A DNA stretch of 64,000 nt from REEB95 sp963762425 (GTDB taxonomy: Bacteria > Pseudomonadota > Alphaproteobacteria > ATCC43930 > CGMCC-115725): NCBI GenBank assembly GCA_963762425.1, contig CAVXKY010000012.1:1-64000 (forward strand), given 5' to 3'. This document shows positions 7,347 through 16,733 of the stretch, one piece after another. The notes under the pieces were generated by a model. That model was not told where the DNA came from. It did not search any database and worked only from the letters and a program-made list of their open reading frames with translations. The translations under genes were made by a program, and so were the position numbers. The stretch's first letter is position 1. Each line of letters begins with the position of its first letter.

Positions 7347-10322
7347 GGACGGATTTCCTTCTCCCGTTTGGTTGTCTTGGCCGGCGTCTCGATGAGAGTC
7401 TCGTAGAGCCGCAAGACGCGTTTGGCGCTCGCATCCATATCAGCTTTCAAGGCGGCGAAGTCAACCGCGCCCGCGCCCTTGGCCAGAATGGATTTAAGCG
7501 CGGGGGCCGCCTGGCTTTCGTCGAACGGCTCCTCGACGGTGAGCTTCAAGAGGCCCTGCACGTTGCGCCACAGCAAAAGGGATGCCACCAGCGTGTCCGC
7601 GTCCTGGCGCGCCAACGCGCCGCATTCGGCAAGCGCCAGCAAAGCCTCGCGCGTGTTTGGGCGCAGCACCTGGGGCGTGCGCGCCGCCTCGCGCAGTTGC
7701 AGGTAATGGGCGATGAATTCGATATCGACCATGCCGCCGCGCCGGTGCTTGACCTCGAAAGCGGGCGGTTTGCGGTGCGCCGCGGCGATGCGCTGGCGCA
7801 TGTCGGCCACCTCGGATGCCAGCCTGGCGGGTTCGCGCTTGCGGATCAGGACATCGCGCACCTCGTCCGTCACGCGGCGGCGCAACGCTTCCGGCCCGGC
7901 CACCACGCGGGCGCGGGTCAGCGCCATGTGCTCCCAGGTCCAGGCCATCTCCCGATGATAGCGGCGGAAGGCCTCGAAGCTCGAAGCGATCGGCCCGGCC
8001 ATGCCCGAGGGCCGGAGCCGCATGTCCACTTCATAGAGATTGCCCTCGGCCGTCAGCGCGGTGAGCGCGTTGATGAAGCGCTGGCACAGCCGCGCGTAAT
8101 AGGCCGTGACCGGCAAGGACCGCGCGCCGCCGGTCGATTCGCCGGAATCCGGCGCGTCATAGATCAGAGTCAAGTCGAGGTCCGAAACGAAGGTCATCTC
8201 GCGGCTGCCGAGCTTGCCGAGGCCCAACACCGCGCACGCGCCATGCGGCACGGTGCCGTGGACGCGCGCGAATTCGGCCGCCGTCCGCTCGAACAGCTGC
8301 TCGATCGCGGTTTCGGCGATATCGGCGAAGGCGCCGCCGGCCGCCTCGCCGTCGAGGTGATGGCGCAGCAGCTGCACGCCCACCTGGAATTTGCGTTCGC
8401 CGACCCAGCGCCGGGCGAGATCGAGCGTCTCCTCGTAATGCCGGGTGCGGTCGAGCCATTGGCGGAGATCGGCCGCCAGGGATTCGCGCGGCGGCAGGGC
8501 CGCGAAGAAATCGGCCGTCAGCCCGCTTTCGATCAGACCGGGCCTGAGCGCCAGCGCCTCGGCCAGATTGGGCGCCGCTCCCATGATCTCGGCGATCAGA
8601 TCGATCAGCCCGGGATTCTGATAGAGCAGCGAGAACAGCTGCACCCCGGCGGGCAGGCGGCTCAGATACTGGTCGTAACGGAGAAGGGCGGTGTCGGGAT
8701 TGGACGATGCGCCGAAGGCCTTGAGCAGCACGGGCACCAACTCGGTCAACAGCTCGCGCGCCCGCTGGCTGCGCGTCGCGCGGTAGCGGCCGTGATGCCA
8801 GCCGCGGATGATCGCGGCGATTTGGGAGGGCTCGGCGAAACCAAGATGCGACAGCGTCTTCAGGGTCTCGGGATCGTCCTCGCTGCCGGTGAAGACCAAA
8901 TTGCCCGGCGCCGCGAGCGAAGGCGATTCCTCGAACAACTGGGCGTAATGGCTTTCGACGTCGCTCAACACGCGCGTGAGATCGGCGGCGAAGAGCGCGG
9001 GCGAGGCATAGCCCATGAACACCGCGATGCGCCGCAAGCCCGCTTCATCCTCGGGAATGGAATGGGTCTGGGCATCCTCGACCATCTGCAGCCGGTGCTC
9101 GACGCGGCGCAGAAAGTTGTAGCACCGGGACATCGTCTCGGCGGCCTCGATGGTGATGTGGCCCGCCTTGGCGAGCATCGCCAGCGCCGCGCAAGTGCCG
9201 GTGATGCGCAATTGCGGCTGGCGTCCGCCCCAGATCAATTGCTGCGTCTGCGCGAAGAATTCGATCTCGCGGATGCCGCCGCGGCCCAGCTTGACGTTGT
9301 GTCCGGCCACGGCGATGGTCGCGCCGCCCTTGTGCGCGTGGATCTGGCGCTTGATCGAATGGATGTCCTGAATGGCGGCGAAGTCGAGATGCTTGCGCCA
9401 CAGGAAGGGGCCGAGCGCGGCGATGAAAGCGCGGCCCGCTTCCAGGTCGCCCGCCACGGCCCGCGAGCGGATGAGCGCGGCGCGTTCCCAATTCTGTCCG
9501 GCGCTCTCGTAGTAGACGATCGCCGCCTGGAACGACAGCGCCGGCGGGGTCGAGCCCGGATCGGGCCTGAGCCGCAGATCGGTGCGGAAGACATACCCGT
9601 CCACCGTGCGTTCCTCCATCATGCGCACCAGCTCATGCGCCAGGCGGGTGTAGAAGAATTGAAGGTCGCGCGGCCCGCGGTAGCGGGTTTTTTCCGCGTC
9701 GAACAACAAAATCAGGTCGATGTCGCTCGAATAGTTGAGCTCGCCGGCGCCGAGCTTGCCGACGCCGAGGACGATGAATCCGCTGCCGCGCGCCGGGTCG
9801 GCGCCGTCCTGCAGCTCGATCTCGCCCCTGGATGCCGCATCGGCGAGCAGATGGCGCGCGACCAGCGACAGCGCGCTTTCGGCAAAGGCGCTTAACGCCC
9901 CGGTTACCTTCTCGACCGGCCATAGGCCGGCAATGTCGGCGATGGCTATGACCAAGGCGGCCTGCCGTTTCAGCACCCTCAAGCCCGCCATAAGCGCATC
10001 GCGCCCATCCTGGGGCTTGAGATCGACGGTTGAGACGGTCTAGGAGTTCGGCGAAACTAGCCTCGGGGCCGCGTTGCCAAAGCCGCATCAGCAGACCGGG
10101 CTCCTTGAGACAGCAATGGGTTAGGAACGGGCTGTTGCCGAAAAGCGATGAAAGCAGGGCCCTGCCCGACAATTCGGCGGCGAAATCGCGCATGAAGGAT
10201 GCAAGTTGCGGGTCGTGCAGCTCTTCGGCCGCCTCGCGCCAGCGCGCGAATCCGACCGCGACGGAGTCCTCGTCGGCGGGAAGCGGGAGATTTTTGTAGG
10301 TGTCGGAAGACAAGGATGGCAT
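7343..10322 (-). CDS. glnE: Glutamine synthetase adenylyltransferase/deadenylylase (frame break)
   Basis: Bifunctional enzyme that adenylylates and deadenylylates glutamine synthetase in response to PII; about 992 residues once repaired. Two nucleotidyltransferase domains are visible: VLGVGKLGAGELNYSSDIDL near residue 180 and LGLGKLGSREMTFVSDLDL near residue 700, each followed by its helical domain. The first 100 residues (from ATG 10322) are in a different frame from the rest. The switch is at about 10023, where an extra C in the complement breaks ...DRLNR/DLKPQDGRDALMAGLR.... Removing that one base gives a continuous normal protein, so I treat this as one gene with a probable sequence error. 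The gene stop overlaps the bcp start. Confidence 0.93.
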
Positions 10323-10453
10323 GAACGGCGCGCCGCGAAAGGATTCGGCGGAGACTGCGCGCCAAGCCGGGCTCGGTCAAGACCATAGGCACGTCATATC
10401 TGCGTCATCTGCGCCATCTGCGCCGCCTGGGCTACGGCCTGGCGGTCTTCGTC

Positions 10454-13400
10454 GTGTTGTGCGCGGGCTTGATCGGCTACGGCTTGTGGATTTTGTCGCA
10501 GGGGCCGGTGTCGCTGGACCGCTTCACGCCCTATCTGGCGCGTTCGTTGTCGAGCGGCCCGAACGGCGTCCAGGTGACCATCGACCGCACGGAGCTGAGC
10601 TGGGAGCCGGGGCTGAGCTTCCGGCTGGTCACCACCGGCGTCCATCTTTTCCAGCCCGATAGCGGCGCACAGCTAACCTTTCGCGAGATGGAGATGGTGC
10701 TGAGCCTCCGGGCGCTGCTCTTCGCCACCATCGCGCCGTCGCGCCTGATCCTGACCGAGCCCCAGCTGCGGCTGGAACGCGCCGCCGACGGCTCGCTGCA
10801 TCTGGGATTGGCCGGCGAAGGCGAGGCGGAGGAGGGACAAGAGAAAACCGCCGAATTCTGGGGCGATCGCCTGGTCGGCGACATCGCCGGCCCGCTCAAC
10901 GGTTCGGGACCTTTGGGATATCTCCGCGAGTTCGAGATCCGCAACGCCACGCTCATCGTGGACGACCGTTCGCTCGGCGTCGTCTGGAACGCCCATCTCA
11001 CCGATCTATCGCTGCATCGCGGCAGCGACGGACTCGACGGCACGCTGCAGCTTGCCGCCGGCATCGGCAAGAACCAGGCGGTGATCCGCGGCGATCTCGT
11101 CTTCAAGCGTCCGGGCAATCTCGTCGTCGGTTTCAACTTCGCCGGCGTGAACCCGGCGCTGTTCGCGCAGGCATCGCCGGCGCTGGCGCCGCTCGCGACG
11201 GCGGATTTGCCCGTGACCGGCGTCATTCGCATCGCGCTCGACACCGAGAAGCTCGGCATCAGCGGCGCGGCCTGCGATGTGGTGTTCGGCGCGGGCGCGA
11301 TCAGGAACGCGAATCTGCCGGATGGCGCGGCGGCGATATCCCGGGGCGCGCTCAAGGCGAGCTACGATCCGGCCGCGGGCCGCGTCACCATCGACAATTT
11401 CACGCTCGATACCGGCAACACCAGCGCCGCCGCCAGCGGCACGATCGAGCATACCGGCGCGGGCCTGCTTGCCGGCGGCTGGCCGCAGGAATTCGACGTG
11501 GCGTTGCAACTGAATGTCCAGAACGCGTTGCTCAACGATTTTCCCCATCTCTGGCCGGCGCGGGTCGGGCCGCGGACGCGGAGCTGGGTTACCAAGCATA
11601 TCCATGACGGCGCGATCGACGACATGAAGGCGGTGCTCGAATTCCATGCCGACACCGCTCCGGACGCGGCGAAACCGGTCGATGTCAGCCGTTTCGATGG
11701 CACCTTCAGCTATCACAATCTCACCGTCGAATATTTCGCTCCGCTCGAGCCGGTGCGCGGCATCGACGGCACCGGCACCTTCGACCGCACCCGCATCGAT
11801 TTCGCGCCGACCAGCGGCCATGTGCTGGACGGGCAGTTCGAAAGCGGCACGGTCAAGCTGTTCAAGCTCGACACCAACGATGAAACCGCCGATGTCGACG
11901 TCAATATCCGGGGGCCGCTGCATGACGCCCTCACCGTGCTCGATACCGAGCCGCTGGGTTACGCCAAATTGCTGTCGCTGGACGCCGCCCACGCCGCGGG
12001 CACGTTCGATGCGCACATGTTCTTCGAGGTGCCGCTGAAACACGATCTCGACTTCGACGAGGTGGTCTACCACGCCGAAGCCGATCTCTCCGGCGTCGCG
12101 GTGCCGCAGGCGCTGTTCGGCCAGGATCTGGGCGCCGGATCCTTCAAGATGACGATCGACCGCAATGCCCTGAAGATCGACGGCGACGCGGAACTGACCG
12201 GCGTGCCGGTCAAGCTCGATTGGACCGAGAACCTGAAGAGCGGCGAGCCGGTCAAGCGGCGCTATGCGGTGCGCGGGCGGGTCGACGATGCCGGGCGGCA
12301 GCGTCTCGGCATCGATTATCCCTCCTATGCCGTGATTCATGGCCCGGTCGATGTCGATCTGCTCTACAGCCTGTCGCGGAACGGCCGGGCGCAGGCGACC
12401 GTCACGGCCGATCTCAAGGATGCCAGCGTCGATCGTTCCGAGATCGGCTGGACCAAGCCGGCGGACGAGCCGGCCAATGTCAAATTCGCGCTCGATTTCG
12501 CCGATGACAAGCTGACGGCGATCCACGACGCGGCGCTCGCCGGCAAGGATGCCGAGGGCAGCCTGTCGGCGAGTTTCGACAAGGACGGGCTGGTGCGCCT
12601 GGACGTGCCCCGCATCAAGGCCGGCAAGACCGACGCCACCGGCTTCATCCAACGCACGCCGCAGGGCGCGTTGCATGCCTCGATTTCGGGCGCGAGTTTC
12701 GACGCCAGCGGCATCTTCGACGATCTGTCGCGCTCATCCTCGGAAGAATCCGGCGCCAAGCCGCTGGTCATCGACGCCAAGCTTGGCCGGTTGCTGGTGG
12801 GCGAGAACGGCGCGGTGACCGATCTCACGGCCAGGCTCGAAAGCGACGGCCCGCATTGGAAGCAGGCGAACGTCGATGGGCTGCTGTCCGAGCGCCGCCG
12901 GATCACGGTGCGATTCGGCGGCGATCAAGGGCCGGGAAAATTCCGCCTCCAGGCCGACGATTTCGGCGCCTTGCTGCGGCTGCTCGACGTGACGGATGAC
13001 ATTACCGGCGGCACTTTCCAGGTCACCGGCAACGCGGTCGACGACAATGGCAAGCGCGTGCTCAAGGGCGAGGTCCGGGGCGCCAATTTCCTTTTGGTCA
13101 AGGCGCCGCTCTTCGCCAAGCTGCTGTCGCTGTCCTCGTTCTCCGGCATCAACGGAATGCTCAACGGCGAGGGCATCCCCTTCACCGCGCTCGAGGCCGA
13201 CATCGTCTATGGCGGCGGCGGCATCGCGGTCAGCGACATGCGCGCCGCTGGCGGCGCCATCGGCATCAATGTCGACGGCCACGTGGATTACCAGGCCGGC
13301 ACGCTCGACGCTTCGGGCACGCTGGTGCCCGCCAACATCCTCAACACCGTGCTGGGCAATATCCCGGTCCTCGGCAATCTGCTGTTGGGCGGCGAGGGGC

Positions 13401-13618
13401 AGGGCATATTCGCCGCCAATTTCCGCATCGCCGGCCCGATCAACGATCCGCAAGTCGCGGTCAATCCGCTGAGCGCGGTGGCGCCCGGCGTGCTGCGCAA
13501 GCTGTTCCTGTTCAAGGCGTGGAATCCGTCCTCCGCGCCCAAGGCCCCGGCGGCGCAGAATCCGCCGCCAACCCCGCCGCCCGGCGATCAGCCGCCCGCC
13601 GCCGGCGGCTCGAACTAA
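10454..13618 (+). CDS. AsmA/YhdP-like envelope protein (DUF3971-type)
   Basis: Long inner-membrane-anchored protein, 1054 residues from the GTG, of the YhdP/AsmA group that bridges the periplasm and helps move phospholipid to the outer membrane. An N-terminal transmembrane helix (LCAGLIGYGLWILSQG) is followed by hundreds of residues of beta-rich repeats, a C-terminal AsmA_2-type region (SSFSGINGMLNGEGIPFTALEADIVY... and NIPVLGNLLLGGEGQGIFAANFRIAGP) and a Pro-rich tail. The start is uncertain. Codons in the same frame run back to about 10325 and would give a basic stretch plus a longer hydrophobic segment (LRHLRRLGYGLAVFVV), which looks like real coding, but no ATG, GTG or TTG is there; a lost start or a frame error is possible. 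It is divergent from glnE and its stop overlaps the tyrS stop. Confidence 0.85.
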   Translation: MLCAGLIGYGLWILSQGPVSLDRFTPYLARSLSSGPNGVQVTIDRTELSWEPGLSFRLVTTGVHLFQPDSGAQLTFREMEMVLSLRALLFATIAPSRLILTEPQLRLERAADGSLHLGLAGEGEAEEGQEKTAEFWGDRLVGDIAGPLNGSGPLGYLREFEIRNATLIVDDRSLGVVWNAHLTDLSLHRGSDGLDGTLQLAAGIGKNQAVIRGDLVFKRPGNLVVGFNFAGVNPALFAQASPALAPLATADLPVTGVIRIALDTEKLGISGAACDVVFGAGAIRNANLPDGAAAISRGALKASYDPAAGRVTIDNFTLDTGNTSAAASGTIEHTGAGLLAGGWPQEFDVALQLNVQNALLNDFPHLWPARVGPRTRSWVTKHIHDGAIDDMKAVLEFHADTAPDAAKPVDVSRFDGTFSYHNLTVEYFAPLEPVRGIDGTGTFDRTRIDFAPTSGHVLDGQFESGTVKLFKLDTNDETADVDVNIRGPLHDALTVLDTEPLGYAKLLSLDAAHAAGTFDAHMFFEVPLKHDLDFDEVVYHAEADLSGVAVPQALFGQDLGAGSFKMTIDRNALKIDGDAELTGVPVKLDWTENLKSGEPVKRRYAVRGRVDDAGRQRLGIDYPSYAVIHGPVDVDLLYSLSRNGRAQATVTADLKDASVDRSEIGWTKPADEPANVKFALDFADDKLTAIHDAALAGKDAEGSLSASFDKDGLVRLDVPRIKAGKTDATGFIQRTPQGALHASISGASFDASGIFDDLSRSSSEESGAKPLVIDAKLGRLLVGENGAVTDLTARLESDGPHWKQANVDGLLSERRRITVRFGGDQGPGKFRLQADDFGALLRLLDVTDDITGGTFQVTGNAVDDNGKRVLKGEVRGANFLLVKAPLFAKLLSLSSFSGINGMLNGEGIPFTALEADIVYGGGGIAVSDMRAAGGAIGINVDGHVDYQAGTLDASGTLVPANILNTVLGNIPVLGNLLLGGEGQGIFAANFRIAGPINDPQVAVNPLSAVAPGVLRKLFLFKAWNPSSAPKAPAAQNPPPTPPPGDQPPAAGGSN

Positions 13619-14868
13619 ACCGGCTTCAGCAGCGCGTGACGCTTCCGGCCGGCGGAAAGCTTGATCACGCCTTCGGCGTTCAAGTCCTTGAGGGAAAGCA
13701 GCCGTTTCTCGTCATCGACCACTTCGTCGTTGACGCGCGCGCCGCCGCCGCGGATGAGCCGCCGCGCCTCGCCCAGGCTCGGCGCCAGACCCGCCTGGTG
13801 GAAATACTCGATCGCCGGATGGCCCTTGGCGAGCTGGGCCTTGGGCGCTTCGATCACCGGCAGGTCCGTGCCGATGCCGCCCTCGGCGAAGACCCGGCGC
13901 GCGGTTTCGGCGGCGTCGTCCGCCGCTTTACGCCCGTGACACAGCGCCGTCGCCTCGGTGGCGAGCACGATCTTGGCGCGGTTGATCTCGCTGTCCGTGA
14001 GCTTCTCCAGCTTCTTGATCTCGTCGACCGGCACATCCGTGAACAGCCTGAGGAAGCGCCCGACATCGGCGTCCTCGGTATTGCGCCAGTATTGCCAGTA
14101 GTCGTAGGGGCTGAGCTTCTCGGCGTTGAGCCAGACCGCGCCTTGGGCGGTCTTGCCCATTTTCGCCCCGGACGAGGTCGTGATCAAAGGCGAGGTGACG
14201 CCGATCAGTTCGCGGCCGTCGATGCGCCGCCCCAGTTCGATGCCCATGACGATGTTGCCCCACTGATCGGAGCCGCCCATCTGCGCCGCGCATTTGTAGC
14301 GCCGCGCCAGTTCGACGAAATCATAGGCCTGCAGCACCATGTAGTTGAATTCGAGGAAGGAGAGCGGCTGGTCGCGCGCCAATCGCAGCTTGACGCTGTC
14401 CATGCCCAGCATGCGGTTGACCGAGATCAGGCTGCCGTATTCGCGCAGGAACGGGATGTATTCGAGCCGGTCGAGCCATTCGGCGTTGTCCACCATGACG
14501 GCGTCCGACCGTCCATCGCCGAATTTGAGGAATTTTTCGAACACGCGGCGGATGCCGGCCATGTTGGCGGATATCTGCGCGTCGCTCAAAAGCTGGCGGC
14601 TTTCGTCCTTGCCCGAGGGATCGCCCACCTTGGTGGTGCCGCCGCCCATCAGGACGATGGGCTTGTTGCCGGTCTTCTGCCACAGCCGCAGCAGCATGAT
14701 CTGCAAAAGACTGCCGACATGGAGGCTGTCGGCGGTACAATCGAATCCGATGTAAGCGGTCACCGGCCCGGCAGCGAGGCGCTGATCGAGCCCCGCGCGG
14801 TCGGTGATTTGATGCAGAAAGCCGCGCTCTTCGGCGGCGGCAAGAAAGGCGGCAGGATCCTTGGTCAT
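13615..14868 (-). CDS. tyrS: Tyrosyl-tRNA synthetase
   Basis: Class I aminoacyl-tRNA synthetase, 417 residues from the ATG at 14868 (an upstream GTG at 14886 is less likely). The HIGH-type signature is LHVG at residues 49-52 after YIGFDCTAD, and the KMSKS loop appears as KMGKT near residue 236. A C-terminal S4 RNA-binding domain is visible (ARRLIRGGGARVNDEVV). It is convergent with the AsmA-like gene, with stops overlapping by a few bases, and divergent from anmK as in many alphaproteobacteria. Confidence 0.97.
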   Translation of the reverse strand: MTKDPAAFLAAAEERGFLHQITDRAGLDQRLAAGPVTAYIGFDCTADSLHVGSLLQIMLLRLWQKTGNKPIVLMGGGTTKVGDPSGKDESRQLLSDAQISANMAGIRRVFEKFLKFGDGRSDAVMVDNAEWLDRLEYIPFLREYGSLISVNRMLGMDSVKLRLARDQPLSFLEFNYMVLQAYDFVELARRYKCAAQMGGSDQWGNIVMGIELGRRIDGRELIGVTSPLITTSSGAKMGKTAQGAVWLNAEKLSPYDYWQYWRNTEDADVGRFLRLFTDVPVDEIKKLEKLTDSEINRAKIVLATEATALCHGRKAADDAAETARRVFAEGGIGTDLPVIEAPKAQLAKGHPAIEYFHQAGLAPSLGEARRLIRGGGARVNDEVVDDEKRLLSLKDLNAEGVIKLSAGRKRHALLKPV

Positions 14869-14907
14869 GGCTGTTGCGTCTAGCACACTGGCGGGCGCGC
14901 GTCAGCC

Positions 14908-15984
14908 ATGAGCACGCGGCTGATTCGCGCCATCGGGCTGATGAGCGGCACTTCGCTCGACGGCATCGACGCGGCCTTCATCGAGACCGACGGCGAGGCG
15001 CTGGTCGCGGCGGGCCCGGCGCTCACCCTGCCCTATGCGCCGGCGCTGCGCGCGCTGTTGCGCGAAACCCTCGGCGGCAAGGGGCCGGTCGCCGAGGCCG
15101 AAGAGGCGATGACCCGCGCCCATGAAGCGGCGATCCGCGCGCTGCTGTCGAAACACTCTCTGCCCCGGCCGGATATCATCGGTTTTCACGGCCATACCAT
15201 CCTGCACCAGCCCCGCCAGGGCCGGACCTGGCAGCTGGGCGACGGGGCCTTGCTCGCCGCCCTCACCGGCATCGACGTGATCGATGATTTCCGCGGGGCC
15301 GACGTGGCGGCGGGCGGCGAGGGCGCGCCTCTGGTCCCGCTTTACCATCGCGCCCTGGCCGCGAAACTCGAGAAACCGCTGGCGGTGCTCAATATCGGCG
15401 GCGTCGCGAACGTCACCTGGATCGGGGAGCAGGAGAACGATCTCCTCGCCTTCGACACCGGGCCCGGCAATGCGCTGCTCGACGACTGGGCGCTGGCGCA
15501 TACCGGCAAACCGGTGGACGAGGGCGGCGCGCTGGCGCGGGCCGGCCATGCCGATGAAAAACACCTGGTGCGTTTCCTCGCGCACCCCTATTTCGCGCGC
15601 CTGCCGCCCAAATCGCTCGACCGCGATGAGTTCGCCTCCTTCATGCCCCAGGGTCTTTCGCCAGCAGACGGCGCGGCGACCCTCGCCGCCATGACCGCCG
15701 CGGCGGTCGCCGAGGCGCAGCGGCATTTCCCCGCGCCCGCGCGGCGCTGGCTGGTCGCCGGCGGCGGGCGGCATAATCCGGTATTGATGGAGCTGTTGCG
15801 CGAGCGGTTGGGCGGTCCGGTCGCGCCGGTCGAGACCGCCGGTTGGGATGGCGACGCGCTCGAGGCCCAGGCCTTCGCCTATCTCGCGGTGCGTTCGCTG
15901 AAGGGGCTGGCCTTGAGCCTGCCCGGCACCACCGGCGTCAAAACGCCGACCACGGGCGGCAAGCTCCACCGCGCCGCCCCCTAG
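14908..15984 (+). CDS. anmK: Anhydro-N-acetylmuramic acid kinase
   Basis: Cell-wall recycling enzyme, 358 residues: it phosphorylates and opens 1,6-anhydro-MurNAc to give MurNAc-6-phosphate. The N-terminal ATP-binding signature IGLMSGTSLDGIDAAFIETDG, the FHGHTILHQP segment and the NIGGVANVTW and FDTGPGNALLDDW motifs are all present. It is divergent from tyrS with a 39-base gap, and its stop overlaps that of the SDR gene on the other strand. Confidence 0.95.
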   Translation: MSTRLIRAIGLMSGTSLDGIDAAFIETDGEALVAAGPALTLPYAPALRALLRETLGGKGPVAEAEEAMTRAHEAAIRALLSKHSLPRPDIIGFHGHTILHQPRQGRTWQLGDGALLAALTGIDVIDDFRGADVAAGGEGAPLVPLYHRALAAKLEKPLAVLNIGGVANVTWIGEQENDLLAFDTGPGNALLDDWALAHTGKPVDEGGALARAGHADEKHLVRFLAHPYFARLPPKSLDRDEFASFMPQGLSPADGAATLAAMTAAAVAEAQRHFPAPARRWLVAGGGRHNPVLMELLRERLGGPVAPVETAGWDGDALEAQAFAYLAVRSLKGLALSLPGTTGVKTPTTGGKLHRAAP

Positions 15985-16733
15985 CCGCCGAGATAGGCGC
16001 CGCCATTCACGTGGATCGACTGGCCGGTGATGAACCGCGCATGCGGGCCGCACAGATGGCGCACCATGGCGGCGACGTCGCCGGGCGGCGTGCGCTTGCC
16101 GAGCAGGAAACTGCGGCCTTCATGGTGTTGCGCCGGACCGGCGCTCGATCCGCCGCGCTTGGTTTCGACCAGGCCGGGCACGACGCAATTGACGGTGATG
16201 CCGTCCGCCGCCAGTTCGAGCGCCAGCGCGCGGCTGAGGCCCTCGACCCCGGCCTTGGCCGCCGCCACATGCGCGCGCAGCTTGGCGCCGGTGCTGCCGG
16301 TCATGCCGCCGATATTGACGATGGCGGCCGATTGGCTCTTGCGCAGATAAGGCAGGCAGGCCCGGGCGCAGATATACGCGCTGTCGAGGATCGAGGCCAT
16401 GGTTGCCCGCCATTGCGCCAGGTCGAGATCGGCCAGCGCCGCCTCGTGGCGCATGGCGGCGTTGTTGACCAGGATGTCGATGCCGCCGAAGGCCTCGGCG
16501 GTTTCCTTCATCATGCGCGCCGCGTCGCGCTCATTGGTGACGTCGCCCAGCATGACGACCGCCTTGCCGCCCAGGGCGGCGATCTCGCGCGCCACGCCTT
16601 CGGCCTCGGCACCCGATGTCCGGGCATTGACCGCGACATCCGCGCCGCCCTCGGCCAGGGCCAGCGCGATGGCGCGGCCGATATTGCGCGAGCCGCCGGT
16701 GACCAGCGCGACCTTGCCCTTCAATTCGTTCAT
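15981..16733 (-). CDS. SDR-family protein lacking the catalytic Ser and Tyr
   Basis: Short-chain dehydrogenase/reductase fold, 250 residues. The nucleotide-binding TGGSRNIGRAIA, the DILVNNAAM and the C-terminal ITGQSIHVNGG segments are classical. Against FabG-type SDRs, the usual Ser (IVNITS...) is replaced by Gly (IVNIGG), and the usual Tyr of YxxxK is replaced by Val (AHVAAAK), although the Lys remains. The enzyme is therefore either catalytically different or a binding protein. It is the last gene of a minus-strand operon after a MmgE/PrpD gene (ATGA overlap) and a periplasmic binding protein gene, which suggests a role in breakdown of the imported compound. Confidence 0.82.
   Translation of the reverse strand: MNELKGKVALVTGGSRNIGRAIALALAEGGADVAVNARTSGAEAEGVAREIAALGGKAVVMLGDVTNERDAARMMKETAEAFGGIDILVNNAAMRHEAALADLDLAQWRATMASILDSAYICARACLPYLRKSQSAAIVNIGGMTGSTGAKLRAHVAAAKAGVEGLSRALALELAADGITVNCVVPGLVETKRGGSSAGPAQHHEGRSFLLGKRTPPGDVAAMVRHLCGPHARFITGQSIHVNGGAYLGG

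Noticed and set aside
7697..9895. 732-codon open frame on the plus strand
   Set aside because: It is antisense to glnE, whose family motifs are clear; the frame is long only because GC-rich codons leave few stops.
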